Assembly: GCF_004361815.1 (NCBI RefSeq)
Contig: NZ_SNWA01000001.1
Location: 744,001 to 808,000, forward strand
Length of the DNA stretch: 64,000 bases
Direction: 5' to 3'
From: Paraburkholderia sp. BL10I2N1
Lineage (GTDB): Bacteria > Pseudomonadota > Gammaproteobacteria > Burkholderiales > Burkholderiaceae
Each line of letters begins with the position of its first letter. The first letter of the stretch is position 1. Shown here piece after piece: positions 8,476 to 19,099 of this stretch. The translations under genes were made by a program, and so were the position numbers. The notes beneath the pieces were generated by a model. The model was not told the origin of the DNA and did not search any database. It was given only the letters and a program-made list of their open reading frames with translations.

Positions 8476-9594
8476 TCACTCGTGATGTTCAAGGGCTGTG
8501 AAACCGGCGAGGGTGACAAGTGCGTCGCGGCGTGCGATCTGGTAGTCGGCGCGCACCATCTCCTTGACCAGTGCATGGAACGAGGTCGACGGCTTCCAGC
8601 CGAGCCGCACATGCGCCTTCGACGGATCGCCGAGCAGTGTTTCCACCTCGGTTGGCCGGAAGTAGCGCGGATCGACGCGCACGATGACGTCTCCCGGCGA
8701 CACGCGCACCTGCTTGCCTTCGACCGCGTCGACGACGCCGACTTCATCCACGCCACTACCTTCAAAGCGCACCGTGATGCCCAGTTCGACGCACGCATGC
8801 TGGATAAACTCACGCACGCTGAACTGCGCGCCCGTGGCGATGACGAAATCCTCCGGCCGTTCCTGTTGCAGCATCATCCATTGCATTTCGACGTAGTCGC
8901 GCGCATGACCCCAGTCGCGCAGCGCAGACAGGTTTCCGAGATGCATGTCGTCCTGCAGACCTACGGCGATACGCGAGATCGCTCGCGTGATCTTGCGCGT
9001 GACGAAGGTCTCGCCGCGCAACGGCGACTCGTGGTTGAACAGGATGCCGTTGCACGCATACATGCCGTACGCCTCGCGATAGTTCACGGTGATCCAGTAC
9101 GCGTAAAGCTTCGCGACCGCGTAGGGGCTGCGCGGATAGAAAGGCGTGGTTTCTTTTTGCGGCACTTCCTGCACGAGGCCGTAGAGTTCCGACGTCGATG
9201 CCTGATAAAAGCGTGTTTTCCTTTCGAGCCCGAGCATCCGGATCGCCTCGAGAATGCGCAGCGCACCTAGACCATCTGCGTTCGCGGTATATTCCGGTAC
9301 TTCGAACGAGACGGCAACATGGCTTTGCGCGGCGAGGTTATAGATCTCGTCAGGCAACACGCGCTGGATGATCCGGACGATGCTCGATGAGTCAGTCAGA
9401 TCACCGTGGTGCAGGAAGAAGCGTCGGTGCGCGAGGTGCGGGTCGCAGCATAGGTGATCGATGCGGTCCGTGTTAAACAGTGAAGTGCGCCGTTTGATGC
9501 CATGCACCTCATACCCTTTCTCGAGCAGCAGGTCGGCCAGATACGACCCGTCTTGTCCCGTCACGCCGGTAATCAAAGCAACTTTCCGACTCAT
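8476..9594 (-). CDS. gmd: GDP-mannose 4,6-dehydratase
   Basis: 372 residues. SDR N-terminus [20 protein letters not shown], then [28 protein letters not shown] and the catalytic Tyr/Lys pair in [16 protein letters not shown]. It converts GDP-D-mannose to GDP-4-keto-6-deoxy-D-mannose with bound NADP+. It overlaps or abuts fcl and lies 89 bp after the BY-kinase gene in the same direction. The gap upstream (9595-9683) holds no visible gene or strong terminator. The same intermediate can also lead to GDP-rhamnose, but the adjacent fcl points to fucose. Confidence 0.95.
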   Translation of the reverse strand: MSRKVALITGVTGQDGSYLADLLLEKGYEVHGIKRRTSLFNTDRIDHLCCDPHLAHRRFFLHHGDLTDSSSIVRIIQRVLPDEIYNLAAQSHVAVSFEVPEYTANADGLGALRILEAIRMLGLERKTRFYQASTSELYGLVQEVPQKETTPFYPRSPYAVAKLYAYWITVNYREAYGMYACNGILFNHESPLRGETFVTRKITRAISRIAVGLQDDMHLGNLSALRDWGHARDYVEMQWMMLQQERPEDFVIATGAQFSVREFIQHACVELGITVRFEGSGVDEVGVVDAVEGKQVRVSPGDVIVRVDPRYFRPTEVETLLGDPSKAHVRLGWKPSTSFHALVKEMVRADYQIARRDALVTLAGFTALEHHE

Positions 9595-9683
9595 TGCGTT
9601 CCCCTCGTCGACCGTTTGACTGCGGTGCGCGCTGGCCGCATGCCAGACACGCGCGAAATCGGTATTGCTCAGCTTGCCCAGAC

Positions 9684-11909
9684 CTAGTCCATTCTTCCTT
9701 CGTATGCGTAGTAGCTTGCATAGGCGCCCCTCTGGTACGGCCGCGGCTGTGGCACATCGGTGAGCAGCAAACCGTTGAGCGTGACGCCGGCGTTGCTCAG
9801 GCGTTTGACGGCCTCCGAAATTTCCACCATCGGATGTCGTCCATGACGGACAACCATGAGCGCCGTGCCTACGTGCTTGCCTATCAGCGCGGCGTCTGTC
9901 ACCGCCAGTACGGGCGGCGTATCGATGACGACGAGCTCATAGGCCGCGGAGAAGTATTCGAGCAGCGAGCGGAAGCGCTCGCTCATCAGCAATTCCGACG
10001 GATTGCCCGGCAAATCGCCTCTAGGAAGCACATCAAGACCGGGCAGTACATTACGCACCACGCAGTCGCCCGGGTCGGCACCAATCAGCAGGTTTGAAAG
10101 ACCGGCCGCGTAGCCCATGCCGAAATGCCTGTGGATGTCGCCGCGCCGCATATCGCCGTCGATCAGCAGGACGCGCTTTTTGGCCGACGCGACCAGCGCC
10201 GCAAGGTTGACCGACAGGAACGACTTGCCCGCATCCGGTCGCGAACCGGTCAACATAATGATGTTGTTCCTCGAGGAGGCGAGCGCATTGTGCAGCGACG
10301 TGCGCAGGCTGCGCACCCCTTCGATCGCTACGTCGTGAGGTGCCTGCACCGCCAGCACGTGCACGCCTGCCCGCCGCTCGCCGACATTCTGTTGCATTCG
10401 CAGTTGCCCGCTGCTGCGCGGCACGATTGCACAGACTGGTAGACCGAGTGCACGTTCGATTTCCTGCGGATGCTGGACTCCCCCAAAGAGCGTCCGGCGC
10501 ACAAAGGCCAGCAGCATGCCGATAAAGAGCCCTATGCCGCCGCTTATGCCGATCACCAGCGGTCGCTGCGGACGCACCGGCTTGTCGGCAGGTTCGGCGT
10601 AGTCGACCACTCGCACGGTGCCGATCTGACCGGCCTTGACGATGCGCAGTTGCTGCGCGCTGTTGAGCAGGTTCGTATAAAGCTCGGTATCGACGCGCAC
10701 GTCTCGCAGCAGACGTAGCGCTGTCTGCTCGGTGTCGGGCAGTGAGGAAACGCTATGAGACAGTTTGCCCTGCACGCTCTGCAGCGCCCCGATTTGTGCA
10801 TCCAGCGCGGCGACAGACGGATGGGTCGCCGTAAACCGCTGCCCCAGTTCCACGCGTTGTTGCTGCAGGTCGATGAGCTTTGTCTTGTTGTCGACGATCT
10901 GCTGCAGGAGCAAGCGGCTTTCCTCGCTCAGATCGACTGTGCCTTGCCGGTTCCGAAACGTGTTGTAACGCTCCTCGGCAAGATCGAGTTCCTTGCGCAA
11001 CTGCGGCAGTTGCTGGTCGAGAAACGCCAGCGTATGTTCAGCCTCGGCCGATTTGCGATCGATGTCCTGCTGGACGAACTGACGCGCGATGCTGTTCACG
11101 ATCGCAGCCGTCAGTTCGCTGTTAGGCCCCTCGAGCGTGACTCCGATGATGCCCGACTGCACGGTGACCTCCACCACGCCGAGCGCGCGTTGCAGCTTGT
11201 CGACCGTGTCGAGCGTCGACGACCTCGTGAGCTCGAACTGGGTGCCGGGCCGCGCAGTGAGCTCGTCCACCCGTAAGCGCACGGGACCGGCAGGCGTGGT
11301 ACCGACCGCAACTTCCCCGGTGCGTGCCTGCAACACCACGACGCCCTTCCGGTCGCGCAACACATACGAGCCGCCCTCCTGCATCGTCAGCACGAACGGT
11401 TTGCCGTACAGATCCTTTGGTGTATCGAACAGCGTCACGCTAATCTGCTCGCCGCCCCAGGCGAAATTCCGCATGCCGAAGAGCGGTTCAGCAAGGCCGT
11501 CGCCGGCCCGGCGACTGGCAATGAAGCGGCCGACCACAGGGAAATAGCGCGGCGTCGCGGCGATGTCCAGATGCAGATCACGCACGGTCGCATCCACCAC
11601 TAATCGCGAGCGGATCAACTCGATCTGTGCCGCAGTCGGCGATTTCGAATCGAAGATGGAAGCGAGCGATTGCAGCGCATCCTTGTTCGCATCGGCGTTC
11701 GCATTGTTGCTGTCTTCCACCTGAATGACCGCATTGGCCTGGTACACAGGCCTCTGCAGAAAGGCGAGCGCCGCGCCGGCCAGAAGCGCGGCGAGCGTGA
11801 TCACCAAGATCATGCACCAGTGTTGCGACACCGCATCGAAGTAGTCCGACAGACGGAGCTCTTCAGTGCGGGCAGCATCGATATAGCGGTTTTCGAAGTT
11901 GGTAGCCAT
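9684..11909 (-). CDS. Wzc-type polysaccharide co-polymerase / BY-kinase
   Basis: 741 residues from ATG 11909 ([15 protein letters not shown]); a longer in-frame reading begins inside the exporter gene. Two membrane segments ([19 protein letters not shown] near the N-terminus and [21 protein letters not shown] before the kinase) frame a periplasmic coiled-coil domain of the Wzz/GumC type. The cytoplasmic kinase has Walker [10 protein letters not shown] (~555-563), Walker A' VLLIDGDMR (~580) and Walker B VVIDTPP (~661). The C-terminal tail carries five tyrosines (about 725, 730, 733, 734, 736) for autophosphorylation. It controls chain length and export together with the Wza-type protein encoded just upstream. 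A matching Wzb phosphatase gene is not in the window. Confidence 0.93.
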   Translation of the reverse strand: MATNFENRYIDAARTEELRLSDYFDAVSQHWCMILVITLAALLAGAALAFLQRPVYQANAVIQVEDSNNANADANKDALQSLASIFDSKSPTAAQIELIRSRLVVDATVRDLHLDIAATPRYFPVVGRFIASRRAGDGLAEPLFGMRNFAWGGEQISVTLFDTPKDLYGKPFVLTMQEGGSYVLRDRKGVVVLQARTGEVAVGTTPAGPVRLRVDELTARPGTQFELTRSSTLDTVDKLQRALGVVEVTVQSGIIGVTLEGPNSELTAAIVNSIARQFVQQDIDRKSAEAEHTLAFLDQQLPQLRKELDLAEERYNTFRNRQGTVDLSEESRLLLQQIVDNKTKLIDLQQQRVELGQRFTATHPSVAALDAQIGALQSVQGKLSHSVSSLPDTEQTALRLLRDVRVDTELYTNLLNSAQQLRIVKAGQIGTVRVVDYAEPADKPVRPQRPLVIGISGGIGLFIGMLLAFVRRTLFGGVQHPQEIERALGLPVCAIVPRSSGQLRMQQNVGERRAGVHVLAVQAPHDVAIEGVRSLRTSLHNALASSRNNIIMLTGSRPDAGKSFLSVNLAALVASAKKRVLLIDGDMRRGDIHRHFGMGYAAGLSNLLIGADPGDCVVRNVLPGLDVLPRGDLPGNPSELLMSERFRSLLEYFSAAYELVVIDTPPVLAVTDAALIGKHVGTALMVVRHGRHPMVEISEAVKRLSNAGVTLNGLLLTDVPQPRPYQRGAYASYYAYEGRMD

Positions 11910-11992
11910 GTTGTCATGAACCCTGCACGACATTTTCATCAACCCGGAGCATCGCGCCGGTTCTGCATCGCCAGGCATTCCGGCGACGACGC

Positions 11993-13195
11993 TCATTTCG
12001 TCACGATCGCGGTAGTCAGCCCAGCGTTGACCAACGGGAGCAACAGGTTCAACACGCGGCTGAAGCGCACGAGACCGCTGCTGTCGATGTACACCACGTC
12101 CTTCGACTGAAGGTTGAACTGGTTCGCCAGCAGCATCGACACAGGTGACGTTGCATTCAGGTGATAGATCTCCGGTTTGCCACGCGCAGCGTCGCGAATC
12201 ACATAGAGTTCTTTCGCGTCGGCCGACCCCGGATTCACACTCCCGGCCTGCGACAGCGCTTCGGCCAGCGTCAGCTTGCCGTCGGTCATCGGCATGACCG
12301 TCGCCGGCTTACCGACCTCGCCCATCACGTAGACGCCATTGTCTTCACGCGACATCACGCGCAACATATCGCCGTTCTTCAGCATCACGCGCGACGGGCT
12401 TTGTCCGCTCTCGATCATCTGCGTGACATTGACGGGATACGACGTGCCGTCGCGCACGATCACGATTCGACTTTGATCAGCGTTTGGAGAAAAGCCGCCA
12501 GCCCGGTTGAGCGCTTCACTGAGGGTCATCGGAATATCATTGATGGTCTGCGCGCCGGGCGCCCGCACCTCACCGTCTACATAGATCTGCCCTGCGCGGA
12601 ACGATGTCACACGCACTGTCACCTGGGGTTTAACGAACACCTCGCTCAGGAGCCGGTAGATCTTGCGCTGCGCCTGATCAGCAGTTTCTCCCCCCACGTG
12701 TACGAGCCCCGCCGCGTCACCGGAGATATCTACCTTTCCCGCGTAGGGTAGCTGCACGTTGCCGTCGTGATCGACCACGAACCCTCCGGCCGCGTCCGAA
12801 GGACGCTGCGGGTTGCCGGGGGGTCCCACCGCGGCGGCCAGTTCCGGGTGATCCCAGACAGTGATCTGCAAGACGTCGCCAGGACCGATCCGATACGGAC
12901 CGGGCTCCCCGAACAGCGCGGAAGAGTCCGTCTTCTTTGCCTGTGCGGCCGCCTCGCGCATCTGGCGAAGCGATGTCAGATTGATGTCGGTAATCGGGAT
13001 CTGCTGCTCCACCGCTGGCTTTCCGTCCTCACCGCTGCTGACAGGCAAAGTCGGCGGTTGAACCATGCGCATGCCAGGCGAGACCATGCATGCCGACAAT
13101 GCGCCGCACACCGCGATGCTCCCGAGGGCGCGCACGCCGCCTGCTGCGGTGCGAACCGCGCTTGCCCAGAAAGCCTGTTGTTTTCCTAAGCGCAT
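11993..13195 (-). CDS. Wza-type polysaccharide export lipoprotein
   Basis: 400 residues from ATG 13195, with GAGG eight bases upstream; a GTG three codons earlier is less likely. Lipobox LSAC (in GALSACMVSPG) marks an outer-membrane lipoprotein. The Poly_export domain is seen as YRIGPGDVLQITVWDHPEL, followed by SLBB-type repeats (VRVTSFRAGQIYVDGEVRAPG... and GVYVMGEVGKPATV). The C-terminal FSRVLNLLLPLVNAGLTTAI is the amphipathic helix forming the outer-membrane pore. It is the translocon for the EPS made by this locus, encoded between the WcaJ-type and Wzc-type genes. Confidence 0.93.
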   Translation of the reverse strand: MRLGKQQAFWASAVRTAAGGVRALGSIAVCGALSACMVSPGMRMVQPPTLPVSSGEDGKPAVEQQIPITDINLTSLRQMREAAAQAKKTDSSALFGEPGPYRIGPGDVLQITVWDHPELAAAVGPPGNPQRPSDAAGGFVVDHDGNVQLPYAGKVDISGDAAGLVHVGGETADQAQRKIYRLLSEVFVKPQVTVRVTSFRAGQIYVDGEVRAPGAQTINDIPMTLSEALNRAGGFSPNADQSRIVIVRDGTSYPVNVTQMIESGQSPSRVMLKNGDMLRVMSREDNGVYVMGEVGKPATVMPMTDGKLTLAEALSQAGSVNPGSADAKELYVIRDAARGKPEIYHLNATSPVSMLLANQFNLQSKDVVYIDSSGLVRFSRVLNLLLPLVNAGLTTAIVTK

Positions 13196-13213
13196 TTGAG
13201 CCACCTCATTGAA

Positions 13214-14602
13214 TCAATAGGCATTGCTGTGCACCAGGCCCTTGACGAGGGTAGCGGCGATAATCTTCATGTCCAGCGCCAATGACCAGTTGCCGAGGTA
13301 GTACAGGTCATGCTCGACGCGCCGCTCCATCTTTTCAATTCGATCCGTTTCACCGCGAAAGCCGTTGATCTGTGCCCATCCGGTAATGCCCGGCTTGATC
13401 CGGTAGCGATGGTTGTATCCGGCCACCACCTTCTGATAGAGGTCGTCGTGTTCGAGCGCATGAGGCCGTGGCCCGACAACCGACATATCGCCTCGCAGCA
13501 CGTTGAAAAACTGCGGAAGTTCGTCGAGGCTGGTTCGGCGCAGGAACGCCCCGACGCGGGTGATGCGAGGATCATTGCGCGTTGCCTGGCTGACAGCTCC
13601 CGGCTTCTCCGTGTGCGCACGCATCGAGCGGAACTTGTAGATCGTGAAGACACGCCCGTCGGCGCCTTTGCGCTTCTGCCTGAATAGCACCGGTCCTCGC
13701 GACGACAGCTTGACCGCGGCGGCGATCACCAGCAGCACGGGCGCGAGACCAATCAGCGCGACAGCGGCGAACAGCCGGTCGAACATCTCCTTTTGCCTCT
13801 GTGCACCTTGCGATAGCGGCGACGCAACGAGGTTGATCGCCGGCGCCCCGAGCAGGTCGATCATGCCGCTGTCGAACATCGCCAGACTCCGCAGGTCCGG
13901 AAGGAAACGGATGTTGACCAGGTCGTTGCGCAGTTCCTTGACGCACTCGAGAATGGTTTTCTCTTCCGACAGTGGCAGCGCGAGCCACAACTCATGTACG
14001 TCCCGCGCGCGGAGATACTCGGCGAAGGCCTGCAACTGGTGGAAAACGGGTATGCCAGGAAACGCGGCTCCGGGCACCGGTGTGTCGTGCAAGACATCGA
14101 GGACGGCTGCCGTGCGAAAACCCGCAGCCGAACAGCTGTCGATCTTCCGCATGAGCGCGGCGGCATGTGCGCCACGTCCGACCACCGCCACCTCACGCAG
14201 GTTCATGCCGGCGTCACGCACCCGCGCCAGCACCCGGTGAACCAGCAGCCGGGACGCAATCAACAGCGCACCGGTCACGCCGGTCCAGTAAGCGAACCAC
14301 AACCGCGAGACGAAATCGATCCGATGCAGCGAGAACATCAGTAGCAGTGCGCAGGCCTGCACGACCAGCCAGGCGAGCGCAACCTGTCCTGCGAGCGCCA
14401 CCTTCGATCGTCCGCGCCATGAGTCGTATACCCCAAATGCCGGAAAGAGCGCCAGCGCGAACGCCGCCGCGAACGCGACGAATGCGCCATAGAAGCTGCG
14501 CTGCGCTATATCGTCGAAGCGGATCTGCGACGCGATCGCTGCGCCGAATGCGACCAGCACGACGTCGTGCACGCGCGCAGCCAATGCTTCAGGCTTGATC
14601 AT
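13214..14602 (-). CDS. wcaJ: Undecaprenyl-phosphate glucose(hexose)-1-phosphate transferase, WcaJ type
   Basis: 462 residues from ATG 14602 ([13 protein letters not shown]); a TTG at 14647 would give 15 more. Several N-terminal membrane helices and a CoA-binding-like domain ([13 protein letters not shown]) precede the C-terminal PglC/WbaP-type catalytic domain: [73 protein letters not shown]. The enzyme starts the EPS repeat unit by moving a hexose-1-phosphate, usually glucose from UDP-glucose, to undecaprenyl phosphate. GalU (22388-23248) could supply UDP-glucose. It follows manC closely (46 bp). Confidence 0.92.
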   Translation of the reverse strand: MIKPEALAARVHDVVLVAFGAAIASQIRFDDIAQRSFYGAFVAFAAAFALALFPAFGVYDSWRGRSKVALAGQVALAWLVVQACALLLMFSLHRIDFVSRLWFAYWTGVTGALLIASRLLVHRVLARVRDAGMNLREVAVVGRGAHAAALMRKIDSCSAAGFRTAAVLDVLHDTPVPGAAFPGIPVFHQLQAFAEYLRARDVHELWLALPLSEEKTILECVKELRNDLVNIRFLPDLRSLAMFDSGMIDLLGAPAINLVASPLSQGAQRQKEMFDRLFAAVALIGLAPVLLVIAAAVKLSSRGPVLFRQKRKGADGRVFTIYKFRSMRAHTEKPGAVSQATRNDPRITRVGAFLRRTSLDELPQFFNVLRGDMSVVGPRPHALEHDDLYQKVVAGYNHRYRIKPGITGWAQINGFRGETDRIEKMERRVEHDLYYLGNWSLALDMKIIAATLVKGLVHSNAY

Positions 14603-14648
14603 GTTTGCCACCCGATCTGCGTTGAAGGCGGTGAGAAAGCATCGCAAC

Positions 14649-16193
14649 TCAATTGCAGCGCCCGTAGGTGTCGTCGAAGCGCACGATGTCGTCTTCGCCG
14701 AGATAGACCCCGGACTGGACCTCGATGATTTCGAGCGGCACCTTCCCCGGATTCTCCAGCCGGTGACGCACCCCGAGCGGAATGAAGGTCGACTCGTTTT
14801 CGCTCAGGAGGAAACGCTCCTTGCCGCGCACGACGACTGCCGTGCCGCGCACGACGACCCAGTGCTCGGCGCGATGATGGTGTAACTGCAACGACAGGCG
14901 CGCTCCCGGGTCGACGACGATGCGCTTGACCTGGAAGCGCTCACCGCGGTCGATCGAGTCATAACAGCCCCACGGACGATGCACTTTCCGGTGCGCGTCG
15001 GCTTCCGGCGCGTGCTGAGCCTTGATCCGCCCGACGAGCCCCTTGACGTCCTGCACACGGGAGCGGTCAACGACCAGCACCGCATCCGCAGTCTCGACGA
15101 CGACCACATTGGTGGTTCCGACACAGGCGACGAGCCTCCCTTCCGAATGGGCATACGACGATGTCGCCCCCTCGAATACCACTCGGCCGCGAGCCACGTT
15201 GCCCGCTTCGTCCTTGTCCAGCGCCTCCCAGACGGCATCCCACGACCCCAGATCGGACCAGCCCGCGACGAGCGGCACAACCACGCCCTCGATCGCGTCG
15301 CCGTTCGGGCTCGCCGTCCCTATGCGTTCCATCACCGCGTAATCGATCGAGTCCGACGGCGCTTTCGCGAAAGCCTCCGCCTGCGGCAGAAAGAACGAAC
15401 CGTCATGCTTGCCTTCGGCAAACGCCGCAAGACATGCAGCGGACATCGCCGGTTGCAGGCGCTTGACCACCCCAAGCCAGACGCTGGCGCGCACCACGAA
15501 AATGCCGCTGTTCCACCAGTACGCACCCGACGCAACGTACTGGTTTGCCAGTTCGAGCGCGGGCTTTTCGACAAACCGTTCGATACGATGAACACCACCT
15601 TCAAGCACCCCGCCCAGCCGTATGTAGCCGAAGCCGGTGTCAGGCCGCGTCGGCGGTACGCCGAGCGTGACGAGCGCGCCACGCTGCGCGTGCTCTGCCG
15701 CTATAGCGATGGCCTGCTGGAACGCCACGATGTCGAGAATGGCGTGGTCGGCCGGCATCGCGACGAGGATCGCGTCGTCGCAGTTGGCTGCCGCCAGCGC
15801 CGCCGCGAGCGTCAATGCGGGCGCCGTGTCGCGCCTTGCCGGCTCGACCACGAGGTGCGCCGGGACGTCGCGTTCACGCAACTGCTCGGCCGTCACGAAG
15901 CGATGCTCACTGCCGCAAACGACGATCGGCATCGGCCGCACCTCCCAATGCGCGGGAAAGCCTTTCATCCGCCCAACCGTCTCCTGCAGCAACGAATTCA
16001 CGCCGATAACATCGATCAGTTGCTTGGGATAGTGTTCGCGCGATAGCGGCCAAAGGCGGGTTCCCGAGCCGCCCGCGAGTATGACCGGGGCTATGCTCAA
16101 ACGACGTGCCGTGGGCTCGGAGCCGGCCAGATAAATCGTGTCTTCTTCCCCTCCAGCGTCCTTATCGACGTCGACGGAATGAATTATGTTCAT
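14649..16193 (-). CDS. manC: Mannose-1-phosphate guanylyltransferase / mannose-6-phosphate isomerase
   Basis: 514 residues from ATG 16193, which has AGGAG nine bases upstream. The N-terminal pyrophosphorylase has VILAGGSGTRLWPLSREHYPKQ, and FVEKPALELA with WNSGIFVVRA follows. The C-terminal cupin isomerase domain has HRPWGCYDSIDRGERFQVKRI and LSLQLHHHRAEHWVVV. This bifunctional type II enzyme makes GDP-mannose, the precursor for gmd/fcl and possibly for direct mannosyl transfer. It is the first gene of the EPS operon proper. The ~140 bp upstream (16194-16336) should hold its promoter; none was recognised with confidence. No phosphomannomutase gene is in the window. Confidence 0.95.
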   Translation of the reverse strand: MNIIHSVDVDKDAGGEEDTIYLAGSEPTARRLSIAPVILAGGSGTRLWPLSREHYPKQLIDVIGVNSLLQETVGRMKGFPAHWEVRPMPIVVCGSEHRFVTAEQLRERDVPAHLVVEPARRDTAPALTLAAALAAANCDDAILVAMPADHAILDIVAFQQAIAIAAEHAQRGALVTLGVPPTRPDTGFGYIRLGGVLEGGVHRIERFVEKPALELANQYVASGAYWWNSGIFVVRASVWLGVVKRLQPAMSAACLAAFAEGKHDGSFFLPQAEAFAKAPSDSIDYAVMERIGTASPNGDAIEGVVVPLVAGWSDLGSWDAVWEALDKDEAGNVARGRVVFEGATSSYAHSEGRLVACVGTTNVVVVETADAVLVVDRSRVQDVKGLVGRIKAQHAPEADAHRKVHRPWGCYDSIDRGERFQVKRIVVDPGARLSLQLHHHRAEHWVVVRGTAVVVRGKERFLLSENESTFIPLGVRHRLENPGKVPLEIIEVQSGVYLGEDDIVRFDDTYGRCN

Positions 16194-16336
16194 GATTTGC
16201 ACTCCTACCCTATATCGAAACTTGCGTGGGCCCACGACGATGAAAGCGTCGAGGATCCTGCCAGTGGTTCAGGTCACTTCGGGTGTAGATCAGTACCGGC
16301 ACGCCGTTGGGTAATTGCGCAACGCGTACCCGCGTG

Positions 16337-17341
16337 CTACGGGCTCGCCGTCATCCGTGATGACGTGGCACGGCTACGTGTGCGGTACTCGGTTGGCGAG
16401 ATACCCATCCGTTTGCGAAAGATCTTCGCAAGTCGATCGCCGTTGCCCGTCCCACTGCGTCGCGCGATCTTGTCGACCGGCAGTTCGGTTTCTATCAGGA
16501 AGTTGCAGGCCATCCGCAAGCGCACTTGCGACAGGTAATCGGACGGAGTTACGTGCATCTCGTGCTTGAAGCGTCGCAGAAAATTGCGCTCGCTCATCGC
16601 GGCTACGTGTGCGGCGTCGGCCACCGAGACTGTCCTGTCGCAGTTCGACTCCATCCAGCGCGCGGCCTCGCGGATTTTTTCGGCCGCGCTCATTGTTCCG
16701 CCGTCGGCAAGACGCGGCACCAACGCCGCACCCATGCCGGGCACCACGCGATCGGCCACGCTACGCGCCACGTCGACACCGAGATCCCGCTTGATACACA
16801 TCAGCGCACTTTTGGTGGAGTCGTGGCGATCGTTGACGCCATTCAGTGTGTGCTCCATGGCCACGTTGCTGAGGTAAGGGCTCACGCGCCTGATATCGTC
16901 GCGCTTGATCAGACCTGCAGCCGCGAGCACCAGCCATCCCTCCGCGATCGGTTCGATGCTGCAGGTACGTGTGCGCAGCCAGCACAGCAGACGCTCGTCG
17001 TGTGCAGCAGCTTGAGCGCCGTGCCCTCCTGCGACAAACAGCACATCAAAGCCTTTCCCGTAGCACTCCTCGATACCGTCCGTCCACATACGTGCTGTCG
17101 ACGAACTGGCGATGCTGCCTCCGTCCATCGACAGGAAGAGCACTTCATAGGGCGCTTGCTCGCCGACGCGAGACGTCGCCATCTCGTTTGCAGTATGAAA
17201 CATCTCGGCAATGATTCCCGCGCCCAGCAACCAGAACCGATCGAACAGAAGGATTGCGACTCTCCGTGCGGCCGAACGTTCGTTCACGCTTGGCGTATGG
17301 AGCCAGGTGATTTTCGCCGTATCGAGATACATGTTCGACAT
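16337..17341 (-). CDS. GlxA-family AraC-type transcriptional regulator with altered DJ-1 site
   Basis: 334 residues; GAGGGGAA just before the ATG supports this start. The N-terminal half is a DJ-1/PfpI-like domain (VAILLFDRFWLLGAGIIAEMFHTA, VLFVAGGHGAQ). The C-terminal half is an AraC DNA-binding domain with two helix-turn-helix units (VSVADAAHVAAMSERNFLRRF... and VDKIARRSGTGNGDRLAKIF, then GISPTEYR). In this family the usual segment around the conserved Cys reads C-T-G-A-F; here the matching stretch is IEPIAEGWLVLAAAGL, so the Cys is absent. It lies upstream of manC in the same direction and is the natural candidate regulator of the EPS operon. Its signal is unknown. Confidence 0.87.
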   Translation of the reverse strand: MSNMYLDTAKITWLHTPSVNERSAARRVAILLFDRFWLLGAGIIAEMFHTANEMATSRVGEQAPYEVLFLSMDGGSIASSSTARMWTDGIEECYGKGFDVLFVAGGHGAQAAAHDERLLCWLRTRTCSIEPIAEGWLVLAAAGLIKRDDIRRVSPYLSNVAMEHTLNGVNDRHDSTKSALMCIKRDLGVDVARSVADRVVPGMGAALVPRLADGGTMSAAEKIREAARWMESNCDRTVSVADAAHVAAMSERNFLRRFKHEMHVTPSDYLSQVRLRMACNFLIETELPVDKIARRSGTGNGDRLAKIFRKRMGISPTEYRTRSRATSSRMTASP

Positions 17342-18961
17342 GATCTTCCCCTCTCACTTCGTCGGTTGCGGCCAGTTCCTTTCTTCGCTAAACCGCTTAG
17401 CTAGTTGCAGTGCATCATATCCACAAGAAAAATCACTGATGATGTCATTGACTGAAATACGCGTGATGTTGGCGGATTGCGTAGCCATGCACGAAACCAC
17501 TATCCGTTGTTTCACGTCTTTATTCACGAATTCTGTGAATCGGCGTCTGCCGCACTGGATATCCGGGAATGCCTTGAATTTGCGAAACCACTAAAAGATC
17601 TGGCAAGGATCAGACTGGCCTTGGTCAAGGCGCGAGCAGATACACCGCATAAACCCATCGCGGATTAAGAGTGGCGCTGCGCAATGATAAAACGTAATAC
17701 AAAAGCGATTTCGTTCGCGCACCGTGCAAGGTAAGAATGTCGCACTGCAGCAAGCATCAAACGGACCGGCCGGCTGGGAACGCCGCCTGGCGGGGAGGTA
17801 TGACCTTGGGGGTCAGCGGAAGCTGATGAAAAATGTTTCAAATATGAAATAGTTGAGCCTTTTAAGGTCGCCGACGGACTAAGCCAGACAGTCAATTTGA
17901 AAACTGAGATAAGCTCAGATCCAAAATAAACCCGATAAAAATTGGTGCAAACCGAAAATAGTCAACCGGTATTAATGATCAACATCGAGACTGCGCCGGA
18001 GCGGCCGTTCCTCATGAACTCACCATCCATATCATCGATAGGCATTTGAAATGACATTGAAAATTGATGGTCATCTGAATATGCTTCCGTGAACAACAAA
18101 AACTGTTTCACTATTGATACAGCCCGAAAAATATATTCATCTTACGTATTTGTGCAAATGCATCATCTGCATATGTTCCCGCTTCATGGTCTGGCGTCTC
18201 TTGAGCGTGATTCGCAGTTTTGGTGCGGGCGCGTAGGCACAAATTCCTTTGTTTAGACAAACTAAACATCGGGCAAGGCAGCCCGGACACCGGCCTGAAT
18301 GCCTCATGTCCAGGTTCAGGGAATGGCCGTTTTTGACGGCCGCGCCGGTCCACACTGCCGCCATTCGTCGAAATGCGCCACCTGATGTCAGACATTGGTG
18401 CATGAGCTGCTCGTCATGCACCGGAGACGTGCGGATGGGCACATTCGCACGTACTTTCCCGCCAGTACGGCGACCAACGCGTCCGCTGACGGCCGGTTCA
18501 CACTGCGTCTGGTTGTGACCATGGTGTACGCCCCCCAGGACAGCCTGACGACTCGACCGCTTCCAACCTGCACCACCGTCACCCTCATCCTCAGGTTTTC
18601 CTGCCATCGGATGTCCGTACAAGACTCAGCACGCTCCCCACCCGTGGCGCCGCACTGGAGGGTTGTGCCCTGACTTCGCTGCCGCAGCTCTCCGATGATC
18701 CCAACGCGTTGGTGACGGTAACCATGACGGTCGCCAAGGCAAACGTCACGACACCCCTGGGTGCGTCGCCCAGCTGCCTTGTCCTGATGTGCAGAGAGTT
18801 AGGCGCAAATGTCTGGTGTCCCACAGACCCGCACCATGGCACGTGACGCTAGACTCGAATCATCACGGTGACCTCCCTGGTTCGCTCGTTGGAGTTGGCC
18901 CCGCTGCAGCGAACTTCTCTCTCTGAGCACAACCCCGAACCACCCCGCTTGCGGAGACGTC
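17342..18961. other. 1.6-kb intergenic region, partly AT-rich, no supported gene
   Basis: I find no gene here that I can support. A stretch at about 17453-17668 on the plus strand reads open (ending ...LVKARADTPHKPIAD) but has no good start and no recognised family. Bases ~17,880-18,130 are clearly richer in A+T than the neighbours. Bases 18,330-18,900 contain short open frames on both strands without ribosome-binding sites or known motifs. The region probably mixes regulatory DNA (GlxA-type gene promoter at its left end) with decayed sequence. Confidence 0.6.
18250..18268. repeat. Inverted repeat TGTTTAG-N5-CTAAACA
   Basis: Perfect 7-bp arms (TGTTTAG / CTAAACA) separated by ACAAA, inside the AT-richer intergenic stretch. 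The shape fits a dimeric regulator's operator, but the nearest genes are ~0.7-0.9 kb away on either side. There is no T-tract, so it is not a terminator. Confidence 0.4.
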
Positions 18962-19099
18962 ATGCCTGAACTTACCTGGTACTGGATGATCTTCGGCGGC
19001 ATGCTTGGTTCCGCCGTCATGTTCCTGCTTGTGATAATGGGTCTGATAGGGCTCTTGTGGGAAGCGTCCGCTCAAATTGCCCATGACGATCATGAATGA
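18962..19099 (+). CDS. 45-residue single-span membrane protein coupled to gmm
   Basis: The ATG at 18962 has GGAG about six bases upstream. The product (MPELTWYWMIFGGMLGS... ending ...AQIAHDDHE) has one strong hydrophobic span at about residues 8-33 rich in Met, Gly and Leu, and a short charged tail. Its stop overlaps the start of the Nudix gene by four bases (ATGA at 19096-19099), the classic sign of translational coupling. I do not recognise the family. It may anchor or regulate the GDP-mannose hydrolase at the membrane, but that is only inferred from coupling. Confidence 0.6.
   Translation: MPELTWYWMIFGGMLGSAVMFLLVIMGLIGLLWEASAQIAHDDHE

Noticed and set aside
16194..16336. Possible sigma-54 promoter before manC
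   Set aside because: A GG-N10-GC pair exists on the minus strand, but the flanking bases do not fit TGGCAC-N5-TTGC, so it is likely chance.
18395..18673. Plus-strand frame of 92 codons in the large intergenic region
   Set aside because: Faint likeness to a bacterial Ig-type repeat (ADGRFTLRL), but no start signal, and the rest does not fit a domain.
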